From NCBI RefSeq assembly GCF_000403455.2, contig NZ_KE159722.1:92579-146693 (forward strand): DNA of 54,115 bases, written 5' to 3'. The DNA is from Dorea sp. 5-2 (GTDB taxonomy: Bacteria; Bacillota; Clostridia; Lachnospirales; Lachnospiraceae). The notes under the pieces were generated by a model. The model made no database searches and was not told where the DNA came from. It worked only from the letters and a program-made list of their open reading frames with translations. A program made the position numbers and the translations under genes. Below are positions 1 to 8,478 of the stretch, piece after piece (within the stretch, counting starts at the first letter, position 1; every line of letters starts with the position of its first letter).

Positions 1-94
1 ATAGTTATGGATTAGGATTAATAGTAACCAAACTGGAGGAAACACAACTCACCTCAATAGCGTTATCGGTACTTACAGCGAACCTCTTCAAAAT

Positions 95-161
95 GCAGAG
101 GAGGATTCTCTGCGCCCTGTTAAGTCTCTTAGAAGGCTTCCCCGAAGAGATTTCGGGGAAG
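95..161. other. Tandem hairpins in leader of first gene
   Basis: Two inverted repeats lie ahead of the first gene. The first pairs GCAGAG (95-100) with CTCTGC (108-113). The second is a perfect 10-bp stem, CTTCCCCGAA (137-146) with TTCGGGGAAG (152-161), around a 5-nt loop. No T-run follows the second stem, so a classical terminator is unlikely. It could be a leader structure or a DNA hairpin of the integrative element. No coding sequence is recognised in 1-217. Confidence 0.4.
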
Positions 162-217
162 TTGGTAATGGTGACTTAATCAGCAGGCACTATTTAAACG
201 AAAGGAGTTGTTGAAAC

Positions 218-691
218 ATGATGAAATGGTTTGACAAGAGCAAATTGCACACAGTAGCGGAGTTAAGAGCAGAGTACAAAAGGTTGTTAATTAAACATCA
301 CCCAGACAACGGCGGTAAGGTATCGGATATGCAGGAAATCAACGCCGAGTATGACGCGCTGTACGCGATTTTAAGCCAGAAAGAGCATGTAAGCGGAGAA
401 CCTTATAACCCAGAGGAAAACGAGGAATTTAAGGTGATTTTGAACGCTATCAGTGGGTTTAATATGACAGTTGAAATTATTGGCAGTTGGATTTGGGCGT
501 TTGACAGCTATCCATATAAGGATAAACTAAAAGCCTTGAATTTTAAGTGGTGCAGTCGGAAAAAAGCATGGACGTGGCACAGTGAGCCATACCGCAGATA
601 CCATTCAAAAGAAATGTCGTTGGATTCTATCAGACGGAAATATGGCTCTGATGTAATCAATAGAAAAACGAAGCAGACAGCTATAGGCTAG
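218..691 (+). CDS. J-domain (DnaJ-like) protein of mobile element
   Basis: A 157-residue protein whose N-terminal half reads as a J domain. The diagnostic HPD tripeptide is at residues 28-30, preceded by a basic helix (EYKRLLIKHHPD) and followed by a helix ending near residue 55. J domains stimulate Hsp70 ATPase activity. The C-terminal half (residues 75-155) is rich in Trp and Lys and is not recognised; similar short J-domain proteins are common on Firmicute integrative elements and phages. A GGAG site lies about 10 nt before the ATG. It heads a run of small same-strand genes reaching 1810. Which Hsp70 it serves, or whether it aids element replication, cannot be read from the sequence. Confidence 0.7.
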   Translation: MMKWFDKSKLHTVAELRAEYKRLLIKHHPDNGGKVSDMQEINAEYDALYAILSQKEHVSGEPYNPEENEEFKVILNAISGFNMTVEIIGSWIWAFDSYPYKDKLKALNFKWCSRKKAWTWHSEPYRRYHSKEMSLDSIRRKYGSDVINRKTKQTAIG

Positions 692-708
692 AAAGAGAGG
701 ATTTTGTT

Positions 709-1017
709 ATGAGTACAGAAATCAAAAGTTTAGACGGATGGACAGATTTTGCTGACCGTACAGGCAGGACAAGCATTTACGATTATCTCCGTAAAGGGGA
801 TATTGTCGAAGAGAGCCTTGTAGACTACTTTATGAACATAATGCCGCCAAGAGCAATGTCATATGGATATCTGCAAGTTGGAGAGCCGTACAGCCATGCT
901 TACGATATCGACCGCCGACTTAGGGCAACTTATATGACGTTTGCCGAATGTGACGGAAAATGGAGATTCTACGGAAATTGCTTTGCTTATGAAACCATTG
1001 ATAAAACCTATTGTTAA
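709..1017 (+). CDS. Hypothetical protein, 102 aa
   Basis: Not recognised. A 102-residue soluble-looking protein starting 17 nt after the J-domain gene with a good ribosome binding site (AGAGAGG). It has many aromatic residues, a central Met/Pro segment (NIMPPRAM) and two cysteines near the C-terminus; no membrane segment is visible. Its tight spacing with neighbours suggests a shared transcript of element accessory genes. Confidence 0.6.
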   Translation: MSTEIKSLDGWTDFADRTGRTSIYDYLRKGDIVEESLVDYFMNIMPPRAMSYGYLQVGEPYSHAYDIDRRLRATYMTFAECDGKWRFYGNCFAYETIDKTYC

Positions 1018-1067
1018 GCCGTATATGGCTTTATTTTTTTGTTCAAATACAGAAAGGAAGTGAACAA

Positions 1068-1325
1068 ATGTATTGTCTGATGAACGGTATGCCAGTAACC
1101 GAATATAACAGCCCATGCGGTGGCTGTTCTCTGTATCTACACACTTGCCGACCAGTAATCTTTAATGGTTATCTTAGTGGCGCAGAATGCGACCTATGCG
1201 CGTGCGAGTGGTGCGGATTCTATGGGGAATGTTACACCCGGAATGTCACTTCGTGCCATTCCGAACAGAATTATTATGAAAGCGAGGGAATAACAAATTA
1301 TGAAGCTAATGAATTACAGCCTTGA
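1068..1325 (+). CDS. Cysteine-rich small protein, 85 aa
   Basis: An open frame exists from 1011, but the start at 1068 is preferred because AGAAAGGAAGTG sits just upstream of that ATG. The 85-residue product is unusually rich in cysteine, with CGGC, a CDLCACEWC cluster and further single Cys residues. This suggests metal binding or a small zinc-ribbon-like fold. No family is recognised. The gene overlaps the next by 26 nt in another frame, a compact arrangement typical of element accessory genes. Confidence 0.55.
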   Translation: MYCLMNGMPVTEYNSPCGGCSLYLHTCRPVIFNGYLSGAECDLCACEWCGFYGECYTRNVTSCHSEQNYYESEGITNYEANELQP

Positions 1326-1563
1326 CTATCTTGTAGAAACTCAAACCCCAACACCGCCAAAGCGACCATACAGCGATTGCCAGTTTCGTATTCTGTGCAG
1401 AATTATTCGACAGAAAAAAGTGAGTAGAATTTATTTTTATGGATTGCTGAGTGAACTTTATGATTACCATACAATTAAGCAGTTATCTTATGAAGAAATG
1501 TATCATATCATATGGATTTTAAATCATTGGAATTTTATGAAAGAGAGGTATAGCCATGAATAG
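1300..1563 (+). CDS. Hypothetical protein, 87 aa
   Basis: Not recognised. An 87-residue basic, Tyr-rich protein starting inside the 3' end of the Cys-rich gene, with GCGAGGGA about 11 nt before the ATG. Its C-terminal half is predicted helical (SYEEMYHIIWILNHWNF). It overlaps the next gene by 8 nt, consistent with translational coupling. Confidence 0.5.
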   Translation: MKLMNYSLDYLVETQTPTPPKRPYSDCQFRILCRIIRQKKVSRIYFYGLLSELYDYHTIKQLSYEEMYHIIWILNHWNFMKERYSHE

Positions 1564-1810
1564 CATATTGAAACAAATGTTTGAGGAAATTATTACTTAT
1601 GGAAATGAATTTTATGAAATGAACCGCAGACTTGAAGCTGAGATAACTAATATTTTCGACCCGTATATTGAGAGAATGGAGCTAACTAAAACAGAAAAGG
1701 AATCTCTTGAAGATGTATTTTTTGATGTTAGTGCCGCCGCTCAATATGTGGGTTTTCAGCAAGGTATGAAACTGTCTTTCAGACTACTACTGGAAATGCT
1801 CTCTGAATGA
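1556..1810 (+). CDS. Hypothetical helical protein, 84 aa
   Basis: An 84-residue, acidic, mostly helical protein with a good site (AGAGAGG) before its ATG. The pattern of a long N-terminal helix followed by a short ALA/GLY-containing helix resembles small uncharacterised proteins on Lachnospiraceae elements. It is the last gene before a strong inverted repeat, so it probably ends the accessory operon. No function is proposed. Confidence 0.5.
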   Translation: MNSILKQMFEEIITYGNEFYEMNRRLEAEITNIFDPYIERMELTKTEKESLEDVFFDVSAAAQYVGFQQGMKLSFRLLLEMLSE

Positions 1811-1823
1811 TACATAAAAATAT

Positions 1824-1859
1824 ACAGACCTCTTATTCGATTACCTATAAGGGGTCTGT
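1824..1859. terminator. Bidirectional terminator-like hairpin
   Basis: A 13-bp stem (1824-1836 with 1847-1859, one G-T pair) around a 10-nt loop lies between convergent genes. It is A/T-rich on both flanks, so it could end transcription of the accessory operon and of the XRE gene arriving from the other side. Confidence 0.65.
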
Positions 1860-1862
1860 CTG

Positions 1863-2285
1863 TTAATCAGTTTGTTTTCGTAACTTATAATTCATTAAGT
1901 AGTTCAGTTCTGCCTGATTTTCCGCTGTCAGTTTCTTGTAATCAGTTAAAAAATCAAAATCCGCTTTTGACAACTTCATAATGTTCTCAATCGGAATATG
2001 CTTTGATTGAAGATGACGCACAAGGGCAATCCCTAAATCATAGGCAGATGTATCTTTAACAGAAATATCTATTTCAGTAGAAGAACCGACCACCAATTCA
2101 TCTAATGAAACCTTATAGTATTCTGCAAACATTAAAAGAGTATCTATATCGGGTATTCTTCGACCACATTCAAAATATGAATAAACTGAACGACTGATGT
2201 TTAAATTCTCACATAATTGCTTTTGTGTCAAATTATGCTGTTGCCGAAGTTCCAACAGTTTTAAGCTGATTCTATTTTGCGGCAT
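1863..2285 (-). CDS. XRE-family helix-turn-helix regulator
   Basis: A 140-residue protein with an N-terminal Xre/Cro helix-turn-helix (about residues 8-62: LRQQHNLTQKQLCENLNISRS, then GRRIPDIDTL). The C-terminal part is about 75 residues of helical, probably oligomerising sequence. The frame extends upstream to 2309, but the site GAGGTGAAGG lies only before the internal ATG at 2285, which I take as the start. It is transcribed away from the GT8 gene and probably represses element genes. No aspartic-protease-binding or ImmR-specific feature is visible. Confidence 0.8.
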   Translation of the reverse strand: MPQNRISLKLLELRQQHNLTQKQLCENLNISRSVYSYFECGRRIPDIDTLLMFAEYYKVSLDELVVGSSTEIDISVKDTSAYDLGIALVRHLQSKHIPIENIMKLSKADFDFLTDYKKLTAENQAELNYLMNYKLRKQTD

Positions 2286-2495
2286 ACCTTCACCTCGTTT
2301 TATTTTCATATTGTACCAATTATAAAAAAATATGTGTTTGGTATTAACAAAATAAGAATTATGTTGTAGAATACTAAATGTCGCATATTGTTACATTTAT
2401 GCATGTATAATAAATGTACAAAAATGAGAACAGAACAGATTTTCGGTTATAACCACGTAATATTTATATTCTAAAGAAAAGAGAGGAACACAAAC

Positions 2496-3473
2496 ATGGG
2501 AAAACAATACAATATCATGACATCTTGTGATAATAATTTAGTGCCCTATGTAGCGGTAGGACTTACAGCAATGGCGCATAATCTAAAAGACGCAGATATT
2601 GACTTCTTTTTTCTCCACAGTCATGTCAGTCGGAATAACATAGAAATGTTAGAAGTTCTATGTGAGAATCTGGAGAATGGTAAGATTCATTTTCATGAAA
2701 TTTTAGTGCCACATGCAGAAGTCTATTCAGAATTGGCTGAATATGGAACTGGATGGACTGGCGAAGCATATTACTCTTTATGTGCTCATTTGCTTCTGCC
2801 TGATGAAATTGACAGGGTTTTATATCTTGACGCAGGCGACACTCTGATAGTCGGTGATATCGCTCCATATTATCATTATGATTTTCAAGGAAAAAGTCTT
2901 GTGGTGACGGGTTCAAGGTATAAGCCATATAATGGAAATCTGGAACTATTTAGTGCGGATGACTTAGGGGATTGGAAAGACGGACTTCCTGGAATCCTGA
3001 GAGGAATTTTTAATTCAGGTTCATACATGATGAATTTGGACAAGATGAGAAAAGATGAAAGAACATTAGCGGATTATCAATATTTATCTCTAAAACTCCG
3101 AGAACTCTTTGGAGATGATAACCATAATATCTATTGGGGAGACCAAGGACTTCTATCTGCAACATTTGTAGGTGATGTACGATATTATGGTTTCCCTGAA
3201 ATACGGAATTTATGGTATATGCCTTATAATTTCTGTCTTTGGTATTATGACAGAATGAATGAAAAACCTAATTATTCTCCTGCAATTCTTCATTTCGCAG
3301 GAACAGCCTTTAAACCATGGAATGGTACATATCCCATTTTTACAGAAAGGTTTCAGAAAAAAGAACAATTACATTCTATGAATGAATTAAAAAATGGACA
3401 AGCAGGATATTTTTATTTATGGCATGAATACGCTATCATTACAAACACAATTTTAGAAGATATTGGTTATTAG
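2496..3473 (+). CDS. Family 8 glycosyltransferase
   Basis: A 325-residue protein of the GT8 (LgtC/GspA-like) retaining glycosyltransferase family, which moves galactosyl or glucosyl units from nucleotide sugars. The metal-binding DxD appears as LYLDAGD (residues 112-115), with a FNSGSYMMN segment (172-180), DQG (216-218) and the C-terminal HFAG...KPW motif (266-275). All are in the usual order, and the length is typical. No signal peptide or membrane span is seen. It starts after AGAGAGGA and stands alone, divergent from the XRE gene. As cargo on an integrative element it may alter surface glycans; the acceptor is unknown. Confidence 0.85.
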   Translation: MGKQYNIMTSCDNNLVPYVAVGLTAMAHNLKDADIDFFFLHSHVSRNNIEMLEVLCENLENGKIHFHEILVPHAEVYSELAEYGTGWTGEAYYSLCAHLLLPDEIDRVLYLDAGDTLIVGDIAPYYHYDFQGKSLVVTGSRYKPYNGNLELFSADDLGDWKDGLPGILRGIFNSGSYMMNLDKMRKDERTLADYQYLSLKLRELFGDDNHNIYWGDQGLLSATFVGDVRYYGFPEIRNLWYMPYNFCLWYYDRMNEKPNYSPAILHFAGTAFKPWNGTYPIFTERFQKKEQLHSMNELKNGQAGYFYLWHEYAIITNTILEDIGY

Positions 3474-3783
3474 AAGAACTATTTATTTACTTTTTGAAAA
3501 GATGGAAGAATAAGTAAGAGAACAGAGAGAGTATACACCTACAATTTAATAAAAATATTTCTAAAATTATAAAAGAAATGTATCATAGCAATACAGGAGA
3601 TACTTTTACGAGGGGGTATCTCCTATATTTTTATGGCTGTTGTTCCGGTTTGTCGCTCCGCTCCAAGCCGTCACTGTTCTTTATCATAATTCCATGCCAT
3701 TTAGCTGCTTTTCAACGTATTTCAGAGCGGCGCACGCTTTAAAAGATATACTCTTTAATAATTGCAGTTATGGCACATAACCA
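3474..3783. other. Intergenic region with terminator
   Basis: A 310-bp gap between convergent genes. It holds the terminator listed at 3595-3632. The rest shows no open frame I can support. Confidence 0.5.
3595..3632 (+). terminator. Rho-independent terminator after GT8 gene
   Basis: A perfect 9-bp stem (3595-3603 AGGAGATAC with 3616-3624) with a 12-nt loop is followed by ATATTTTTAT. It lies 120 bp after the GT8 stop. Confidence 0.75.
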
Positions 3784-4794
3784 TTATTTAGCGGCAGATT
3801 GATATTGTTTCTGTAGTTGTTTTAGTCGGTCTGCTGTAAATTTTGTTTCCTCAACCCAATCTTTAAAACCCTGTAGGTCATTTTGACTTAAGTATTCATT
3901 ATATTTTATGGTACATTCAGCAGACCAGTCGTCATAAATCTGTCGGAGGAAATTTCTGTCATATTGCTTCTGGGTACTTGGGTGACTTATCCTACCGCCT
4001 TGGAATCCCCTTGCATTATCGCGTACTTCTGCAAATTCTGAATTACTTTTAGCATTGCGTTTCATTATTTCGTTGCACAGGAGCGGCGTATCTTTGTGTT
4101 TCAACCTGCAATACTTTTCTGAATTTCTATATTTTGTATAAAATAACCTATGACAGCACTGACATTCATTTATTGTTTTTGATGATGAAAGGTATTTCTG
4201 CATGTCCAATATCAGATAGCTGAATGTATCTTGGAGATAGTATGTAGGCAGTGCTTCTCCGTCACTGGTTGTTGTGATTGACATAGGAAACTCCAATTCA
4301 TTTATTTTGTCCTGCATGGGGTCTGAAAAAGCAAATTCTTTCTTTAAGAGTGTATTTTTTATATGTTCATGCAAGGTCTTATCCGCATAAATCAACGGAA
4401 TATAAATAGTCGGGTCAGATAAATCAATGTTTGTGGATATTATTTTATTCTTTATTTCAGCTATTAATAATAGGGAAACCATATAGGATTGCATATCATT
4501 AAGATATTCCTTTGCAAGTGTCTGTGCCATGGATTTATGCAGAGGTTTTAATATCTGGTCTGCAACGGCACTATTGACTTTGCTGTCGTGATATTTCCTT
4601 TTCTGTAAATCCATAGCCATATTCAGATAATGATTATTTTGCAGGAAGTCCGATATGCAGGATAACATTTCATTATAGTCTGTATTTATCAGACTTAACG
4701 CAAACATTCCGTATTCTATCCCAATATCCAGTTTTTCTGATACAAGCGTGAAGTGTTTCCCAGTGTCCAATAGTGCGATTCCCAAATTATCCAT
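3784..4794 (-). CDS. DUF6076-like zinc-binding protein
   Basis: A 336-residue protein. Around residues 210-240 it has a CxxC (CQCCHRLF) followed by a YCR and a later cysteine, a treble-clef-like zinc site. This C-terminal block matches my recollection of DUF6076 proteins on Lachnospiraceae integrative elements. The first 200 residues are helical with no membrane span. The C-terminal 60 residues are basic and likely coiled. Its promoter region upstream is AT-rich and palindromic. Function is unknown; a DNA- or RNA-binding role is possible. Confidence 0.6.
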   Translation of the reverse strand: MDNLGIALLDTGKHFTLVSEKLDIGIEYGMFALSLINTDYNEMLSCISDFLQNNHYLNMAMDLQKRKYHDSKVNSAVADQILKPLHKSMAQTLAKEYLNDMQSYMVSLLLIAEIKNKIISTNIDLSDPTIYIPLIYADKTLHEHIKNTLLKKEFAFSDPMQDKINELEFPMSITTTSDGEALPTYYLQDTFSYLILDMQKYLSSSKTINECQCCHRLFYTKYRNSEKYCRLKHKDTPLLCNEIMKRNAKSNSEFAEVRDNARGFQGGRISHPSTQKQYDRNFLRQIYDDWSAECTIKYNEYLSQNDLQGFKDWVEETKFTADRLKQLQKQYQSAAK

Positions 4795-4953
4795 TTTATC
4801 CTCCGTTTATATATATCATTGAAATATGCTTGTATTGCATATATATAAATTTACCGTCTATAGTTTATCATGGTACGTTATCAGTATCAACAGCAGTTAT
4901 TAAAATGGCTAGCCGATAGCAGGCTGTTGAAATAATTTGAAGGAGGATTTGTT

Positions 4954-5145
4954 ATGAATAACCAAAAGATAGAACAGCTTTTGAAGCGTGAGAAGATTTT
5001 TAAATGGCAGGTTGCGCGGAAAATCGGCATACACGAGACAAGCTTTATCCGTTGGTTTCGGGATGAATTGTCACAGGAGCAGATTCAGCGCGTCCTGTCA
5101 GCGGTAGAGGAAATTAAGTTAGACAGACTGAAAGTGCAAAAATAA
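4954..5145 (+). CDS. Small HTH-like protein, 63 aa
   Basis: A 63-residue basic protein with a predicted helix-turn-helix (about residues 14-40, VARKIGIHETSFIRWFR), preceded by GAAGGAGG at good spacing. Short proteins of this type commonly precede the replication initiator on Tn916-like elements and may act as regulators or accessory DNA binders. The family assignment rests on the helix pattern only. Confidence 0.6.
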   Translation: MNNQKIEQLLKREKIFKWQVARKIGIHETSFIRWFRDELSQEQIQRVLSAVEEIKLDRLKVQK

Positions 5146-5238
5146 TTATGCAGAAGTGACTTATACAGATACTTTTGATTTTTAAATCTTCGGTATATAT
5201 GCCATCAGCAACAGCAGAGTATATATGTATAGATTACA

Positions 5239-5277
5239 CTGGAAAGGCGTAAAACCAAGGGTTTTCCGCTTGTCCAG
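5239..5277 (+). other. Long interrupted hairpin before initiator gene
   Basis: A 39-nt structure: CTGGA (5239-5243) pairs with TCCAG (5273-5277), GCG (5247-5249) with CGC (5267-5269), and AAAACC (5251-5256) with GGTTTT (5260-5265). It lies 70 bp upstream of the putative initiator gene. It may be a nicking or single-strand origin, or a leader attenuator; no T-run follows it. Confidence 0.4.
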
Positions 5278-5347
5278 TAGATATAAAGATAATGGTTTTT
5301 GAGGGTGTATAGACATAGTATAAGTCAACCAATGCAGGAGGTTTGAT

Positions 5348-6409
5348 ATGCATACATTTGAAGTGAGTTGCAATATTCCTCCGAGTGTCTACCGCTATTT
5401 ACATGATAATCTTCCGAACCTTGTAAACGTGAGCCAGTGTGTAGAGCGGACAAACTATTATTCTGCAAAAGGAGTTACGCAGATAGAACTAAGGATTCAT
5501 GAATATTTCAAGTATGGCGTGCGATTACAAAAGTATTTTCTTATATTGCGGTGCAACCCATCAATCATTATGGGGGATGGAAAAGTATTCTTATTGGATA
5601 TGGAAAAATATACTTCTGCTGAAGTACTAGCAAAATTACAGAAACGCATTCATGAAATCAATGAAATGCGATATGTCAGACTGGACAAACAGCCAGTAAG
5701 CATATTTTCAGCAAACAGAGCAGATGTAGCAAAGGATATACGTGTTGATTTTCCACAGCTTGTTATTTGGCTTTGTAACATGAGTTTTCCGTTTAAGTAT
5801 CACAATATGGAAAGAAAACCAATCCGCAAGGATAGAGATATGCTGTATATTGAAAGCTGTTGTTTTTCCAATGGTTCAAGAGAAATTAATATTTACCATA
5901 AGTTTATCGAACTGATAAACAACCATAAAATGATACCGTCACCAGAAGAAGAGCGGATACAGAGGACGGTAAGACTGGAAATACAAATTAGAAAACGTGG
6001 CATTTATAATATGAAATTGCAAACAAAACGTTCAATCAAGCCATTTTTAGAAAAAGATTTTTGCGCCGAGTATCTCAAAAAAGAAATCCGCTCTATATTC
6101 GGCACTTATAGATTTGTCAGCAGAAAAAAGGCGGTTGATATCATTAATAATAGTCAATATAAACTGTATGATAAGTCGGTTATGCTATCCATTATCAATA
6201 TGATACATCAGTTTCGGGGGCTGTATGAACTGGAAAAGTCGATTGATGATGTAAATATTAATACGCCGCTCCAATATGGAGATTTAAAAACATTTCGGAC
6301 ACGTTGGTTAAAGAAGTTTTATAGACTTGGCATATCGCCTGTTGTATTGCCCGATGTTCTGAATATTGATGAAATGCCGAGTATTTATGAATTGCTGACA
6401 AACAATTAA
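5348..6409 (+). CDS. Putative rolling-circle replication initiator
   Basis: A 353-residue basic protein. The middle contains INIYHKFIEL (about residues 183-192) and, some 25 residues on, VRLEIQIR. Together they resemble the nucleotidyl-transferase core of phage gene II / G2P-type initiators and related Firmicute element Rep proteins. These proteins nick a double-strand origin through a tyrosine. The location just ahead of the xis/int module, behind a long hairpin and after a small HTH gene, fits an element that replicates its circular form. I cannot identify the catalytic tyrosine with certainty. The alternative is a MobT-type relaxase. GGAGG precedes the ATG. Confidence 0.5.
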   Translation: MHTFEVSCNIPPSVYRYLHDNLPNLVNVSQCVERTNYYSAKGVTQIELRIHEYFKYGVRLQKYFLILRCNPSIIMGDGKVFLLDMEKYTSAEVLAKLQKRIHEINEMRYVRLDKQPVSIFSANRADVAKDIRVDFPQLVIWLCNMSFPFKYHNMERKPIRKDRDMLYIESCCFSNGSREINIYHKFIELINNHKMIPSPEEERIQRTVRLEIQIRKRGIYNMKLQTKRSIKPFLEKDFCAEYLKKEIRSIFGTYRFVSRKKAVDIINNSQYKLYDKSVMLSIINMIHQFRGLYELEKSIDDVNINTPLQYGDLKTFRTRWLKKFYRLGISPVVLPDVLNIDEMPSIYELLTNN

Positions 6410-6511
6410 GTGCCTACGGCGGCATGTAGGAATTACAAAGTTATTATCCGGTACAATGCTTGTGCATTGTACCGAGCGAAGCAAAGGGAAATTACAGAAA
6501 GGAGTAAAATA

Positions 6512-6706
6512 ATGAAAAGAACTGATAGTGGTATAGATACAAATAGCCTCGCCATTAATACCAATACATTAATGAAAATTCTGAATTGTGGACGATATAC
6601 AGCGATAAAGATTGGTGATAATGCAGGGGCAAGAGTTTCCATAGGTAAAAGAGTATTATGGAATATGAAAAAGATTCAAAAATATCTTGATGATATTGCT
6701 GAATAG
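6512..6706 (+). CDS. xis: Excisionase-like small DNA-binding protein
   Basis: The open frame begins at 6410, but AGAAAGGAG precedes the ATG at 6512, giving 64 residues. The core (about residues 17-62) has the winged-helix pattern of Tn916-type excisionases: a short helix ending NCGRYTAIKIG, then AGARVSIGKRVLWN and a terminal KIQKYLDDIAE helix. Such proteins bend DNA at the element ends and steer the integrase toward excision. It sits directly upstream of the integrase, the standard arrangement. Confidence 0.75.
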   Translation: MKRTDSGIDTNSLAINTNTLMKILNCGRYTAIKIGDNAGARVSIGKRVLWNMKKIQKYLDDIAE

Positions 6707-6762
6707 AATAACTTTAAGAAAGGAGTGATAATAGAAATTATTGTTTCTAAATTACTGCAAGA

Positions 6763-6801
6763 GAAGTTAAGAGCCACCGACCAAAGTAAACTCTTAACTT
6801 C
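6763..6801 (+). promoter_or_regulatory. Leader stem-loop between xis and int
   Basis: A perfect 11-bp stem (6763-6773 with 6791-6801) with a 17-nt loop. A second imperfect stem follows (AATACCCCTGT near 6817 with ACATGGGTATT near 6845), then a T-rich stretch. The pair sits in the 180-nt gap before the integrase and could attenuate int expression. The integrase open frame runs through it, but the frame has no ribosome site until 6875. Confidence 0.4.
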
Positions 6802-6886
6802 TACAACAAACAGAGGAATACCCCTGTGTACTTACTATAGCATACATGGGTATTTCTTTCTACTAAATTTGAAAGGAGTATACAGT

Positions 6887-8014
6887 ATGGCAACAAAAAG
6901 TGAAAAGAAATTACCATCAGGTATTACATTACGAAAAGACGGAACATATATGGGAAGATTTTATTATCATGGTGAAAGAAATTATGTTTACGGAAAGAAT
7001 TTAAAAGAAGTAGTTAAAAAACTTGAAGATTTACGGTATGAAATGAAGCATGGAATGTATGCAAAAGCACAAAATTTATCACTTGATTCATGGTTTGATT
7101 TATGGATGAAAGATTATAAGAAAAACATACTCAAAGTAGGTACATATGAGATATACCGCAATCAATATGATTACTATATTCGGAGTAAATTGGGTAAGAA
7201 AATGCTTGTAGATATTCGTCCAGAACATATCAATAGATTGTATAACGATTTAGTAGAAAAAGATTTTGCAACAGGAAGTATTAAACTTGTATCTGCAATG
7301 CTTAATGGTTGTTTTAAACAAGCAGAACGGAACGGAATTATTTCAAAGAATCCTGTTCCGCTTGTTAATATCCCAAAAGGGAAAGCGAGAAAAGAACGTG
7401 TTGTATTTACGCCCGAACAGCAAGAACTTTTTATTGGATATTCAGAACAAAGTTATTTACATGATTTCTTTTTGTTGGCATTAATGACAGGTATGCGCAA
7501 TGGAGAATTAAGAGGTCTGAGATGGAGCGATATTGATTTTAAAAAGAAAATTATTCATGTAAATCACACATTGGTATACACCAAGGAAAAAGGGTATTTT
7601 CTTGATACGCCCAAAACTAAAACATCAAAAAGAGATATACCTATGTTGGGACAATGCTATAATCTTTTAAAGCGTATGCAAGCCAATTACAACGATAGTA
7701 AGGTTGTTAGTATTAATCAGGAGGATTTAATATTTACGGTATGTGACGGTAAGGAACTTTCAAGAGATAGAGTTACAATAGAACTAAATAAGATTACCAA
7801 GTTAATGCAGGCAGATAATATTGAGATTGAACACATTACTTGTCATTGTCTTAGACATACATTTGCAACCAGAGCCATTGAACAGGGTATGCAACCGCAA
7901 GTTCTTAAAACCATAATGGGGCACAGTAGCTTAGCTATGACAATGGATTTATATTCTCATGTGTTGCCGAATACAAAAAATGAGGAAATGCAGAAGTTAG
8001 CCAGCATATTTTAA
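6887..8014 (+). CDS. int: Tyrosine recombinase (element integrase)
   Basis: A 375-residue site-specific tyrosine recombinase of the Tn916/phage integrase group. It has an N-terminal arm-binding domain with a basic, Tyr-rich strand region (residues 10-55), a SAM-like core-binding domain (about 63-155) and a catalytic domain. The catalytic residues are visible: Arg204 (TGMRNGE), His320-x-x-Arg323 (HCLRHTFATR), His346 (GHSSLAMT) and nucleophile Tyr356 (DLYSHV). The ATG at 6887 is chosen over 6725 because GAAAGGAG lies 8 nt before it. It excises and integrates the element with the excisionase upstream, and its position marks the element's right end. Confidence 0.92.
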   Translation: MATKSEKKLPSGITLRKDGTYMGRFYYHGERNYVYGKNLKEVVKKLEDLRYEMKHGMYAKAQNLSLDSWFDLWMKDYKKNILKVGTYEIYRNQYDYYIRSKLGKKMLVDIRPEHINRLYNDLVEKDFATGSIKLVSAMLNGCFKQAERNGIISKNPVPLVNIPKGKARKERVVFTPEQQELFIGYSEQSYLHDFFLLALMTGMRNGELRGLRWSDIDFKKKIIHVNHTLVYTKEKGYFLDTPKTKTSKRDIPMLGQCYNLLKRMQANYNDSKVVSINQEDLIFTVCDGKELSRDRVTIELNKITKLMQADNIEIEHITCHCLRHTFATRAIEQGMQPQVLKTIMGHSSLAMTMDLYSHVLPNTKNEEMQKLASIF

Positions 8015-8015
8015 A

Positions 8016-8060
8016 AAAGCTATAATATCCCGATATTTGAGATATTACAGCTTTATTTTT
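8016..8060 (+). terminator. Terminator after integrase
   Basis: A 14-bp stem with one mismatch (8016-8029 with 8041-8054) and an 11-nt loop is followed by ATTTTTTA. It begins 2 nt after the integrase stop codon. Confidence 0.75.
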
Positions 8061-8061
8061 T

Positions 8062-8091
8062 ACACCAATACCACACCAATTTTACACCAAT
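8062..8091 (+). repeat. Three phased ACACCAAT direct repeats
   Basis: ACACCAAT occurs at 8062-8069, 8073-8080 and 8084-8091, exactly 11 bp apart. Repeats on one DNA face just beyond the integrase gene are what integrase arm-type binding sites look like. The spacing and position are seen; the role is inferred. Confidence 0.55.
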
Positions 8092-8478
8092 CATAGTAAC
8101 ACACTATGAAGTACTATAAAGCTAAGGTACTGTATTTACGGCAGTTATGGCATTTTATGAATTAAGATAAAGTCTAAACTCTAAAAGTTTTGTTTTACGT
8201 GTGGAAGGTCTCGAACACACGCGCCTTAGCGGGTAACAAAGAGATCCGGCGGATGTCTTTGTTGTCTTTCCCGTAACGCCGGGAATCGGCGGCAAGCCCT
8301 GTAAGACCTTGGTTTTTGCAGGCTTGCAACGAATGAAAGTATAGCATGGTTTTTGTTAAAAATCAAGGTTTGCCCGAATTTTGCCCAAATTGGCATTGGG
8401 AGATTTAGTTTTGTAATCGAAAATCATTTATTCACACTGGAAGGAGGACAATCATGAGGCGTTGAAAGTGAGACATCT
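8092..8478. other. Probable element/chromosome junction region
   Basis: No supported gene lies here. It contains CGTGTG...CACACG near 8197 and a 27-nt near-perfect inverted repeat beginning ACAAAGA near 8237. AT-rich DNA before about 8190 gives way to GC-richer DNA after it. The right attachment site probably lies here, but the left end of the element is outside the window so its core cannot be defined. I looked for a tRNA on both strands and could not fold one. Confidence 0.4.

Noticed and set aside
5182..5373. 63-codon minus-strand frame upstream of the initiator
   Set aside because: It overlaps the leader hairpin and the initiator start, and has no family resemblance.
6725..6886. N-terminal extension of the integrase
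   Set aside because: The open frame continues upstream, but it crosses a strong stem-loop, lacks a ribosome site, and the extension has no integrase-like sequence; the start at 6887 has GAAAGGAG.
8190..8345. Possible tRNA or tmRNA end as integration target
   Set aside because: A TTCGAGA-like stretch on the minus strand suggested a T-loop, but no matching stems or anticodon arm could be formed, so no RNA gene is called.
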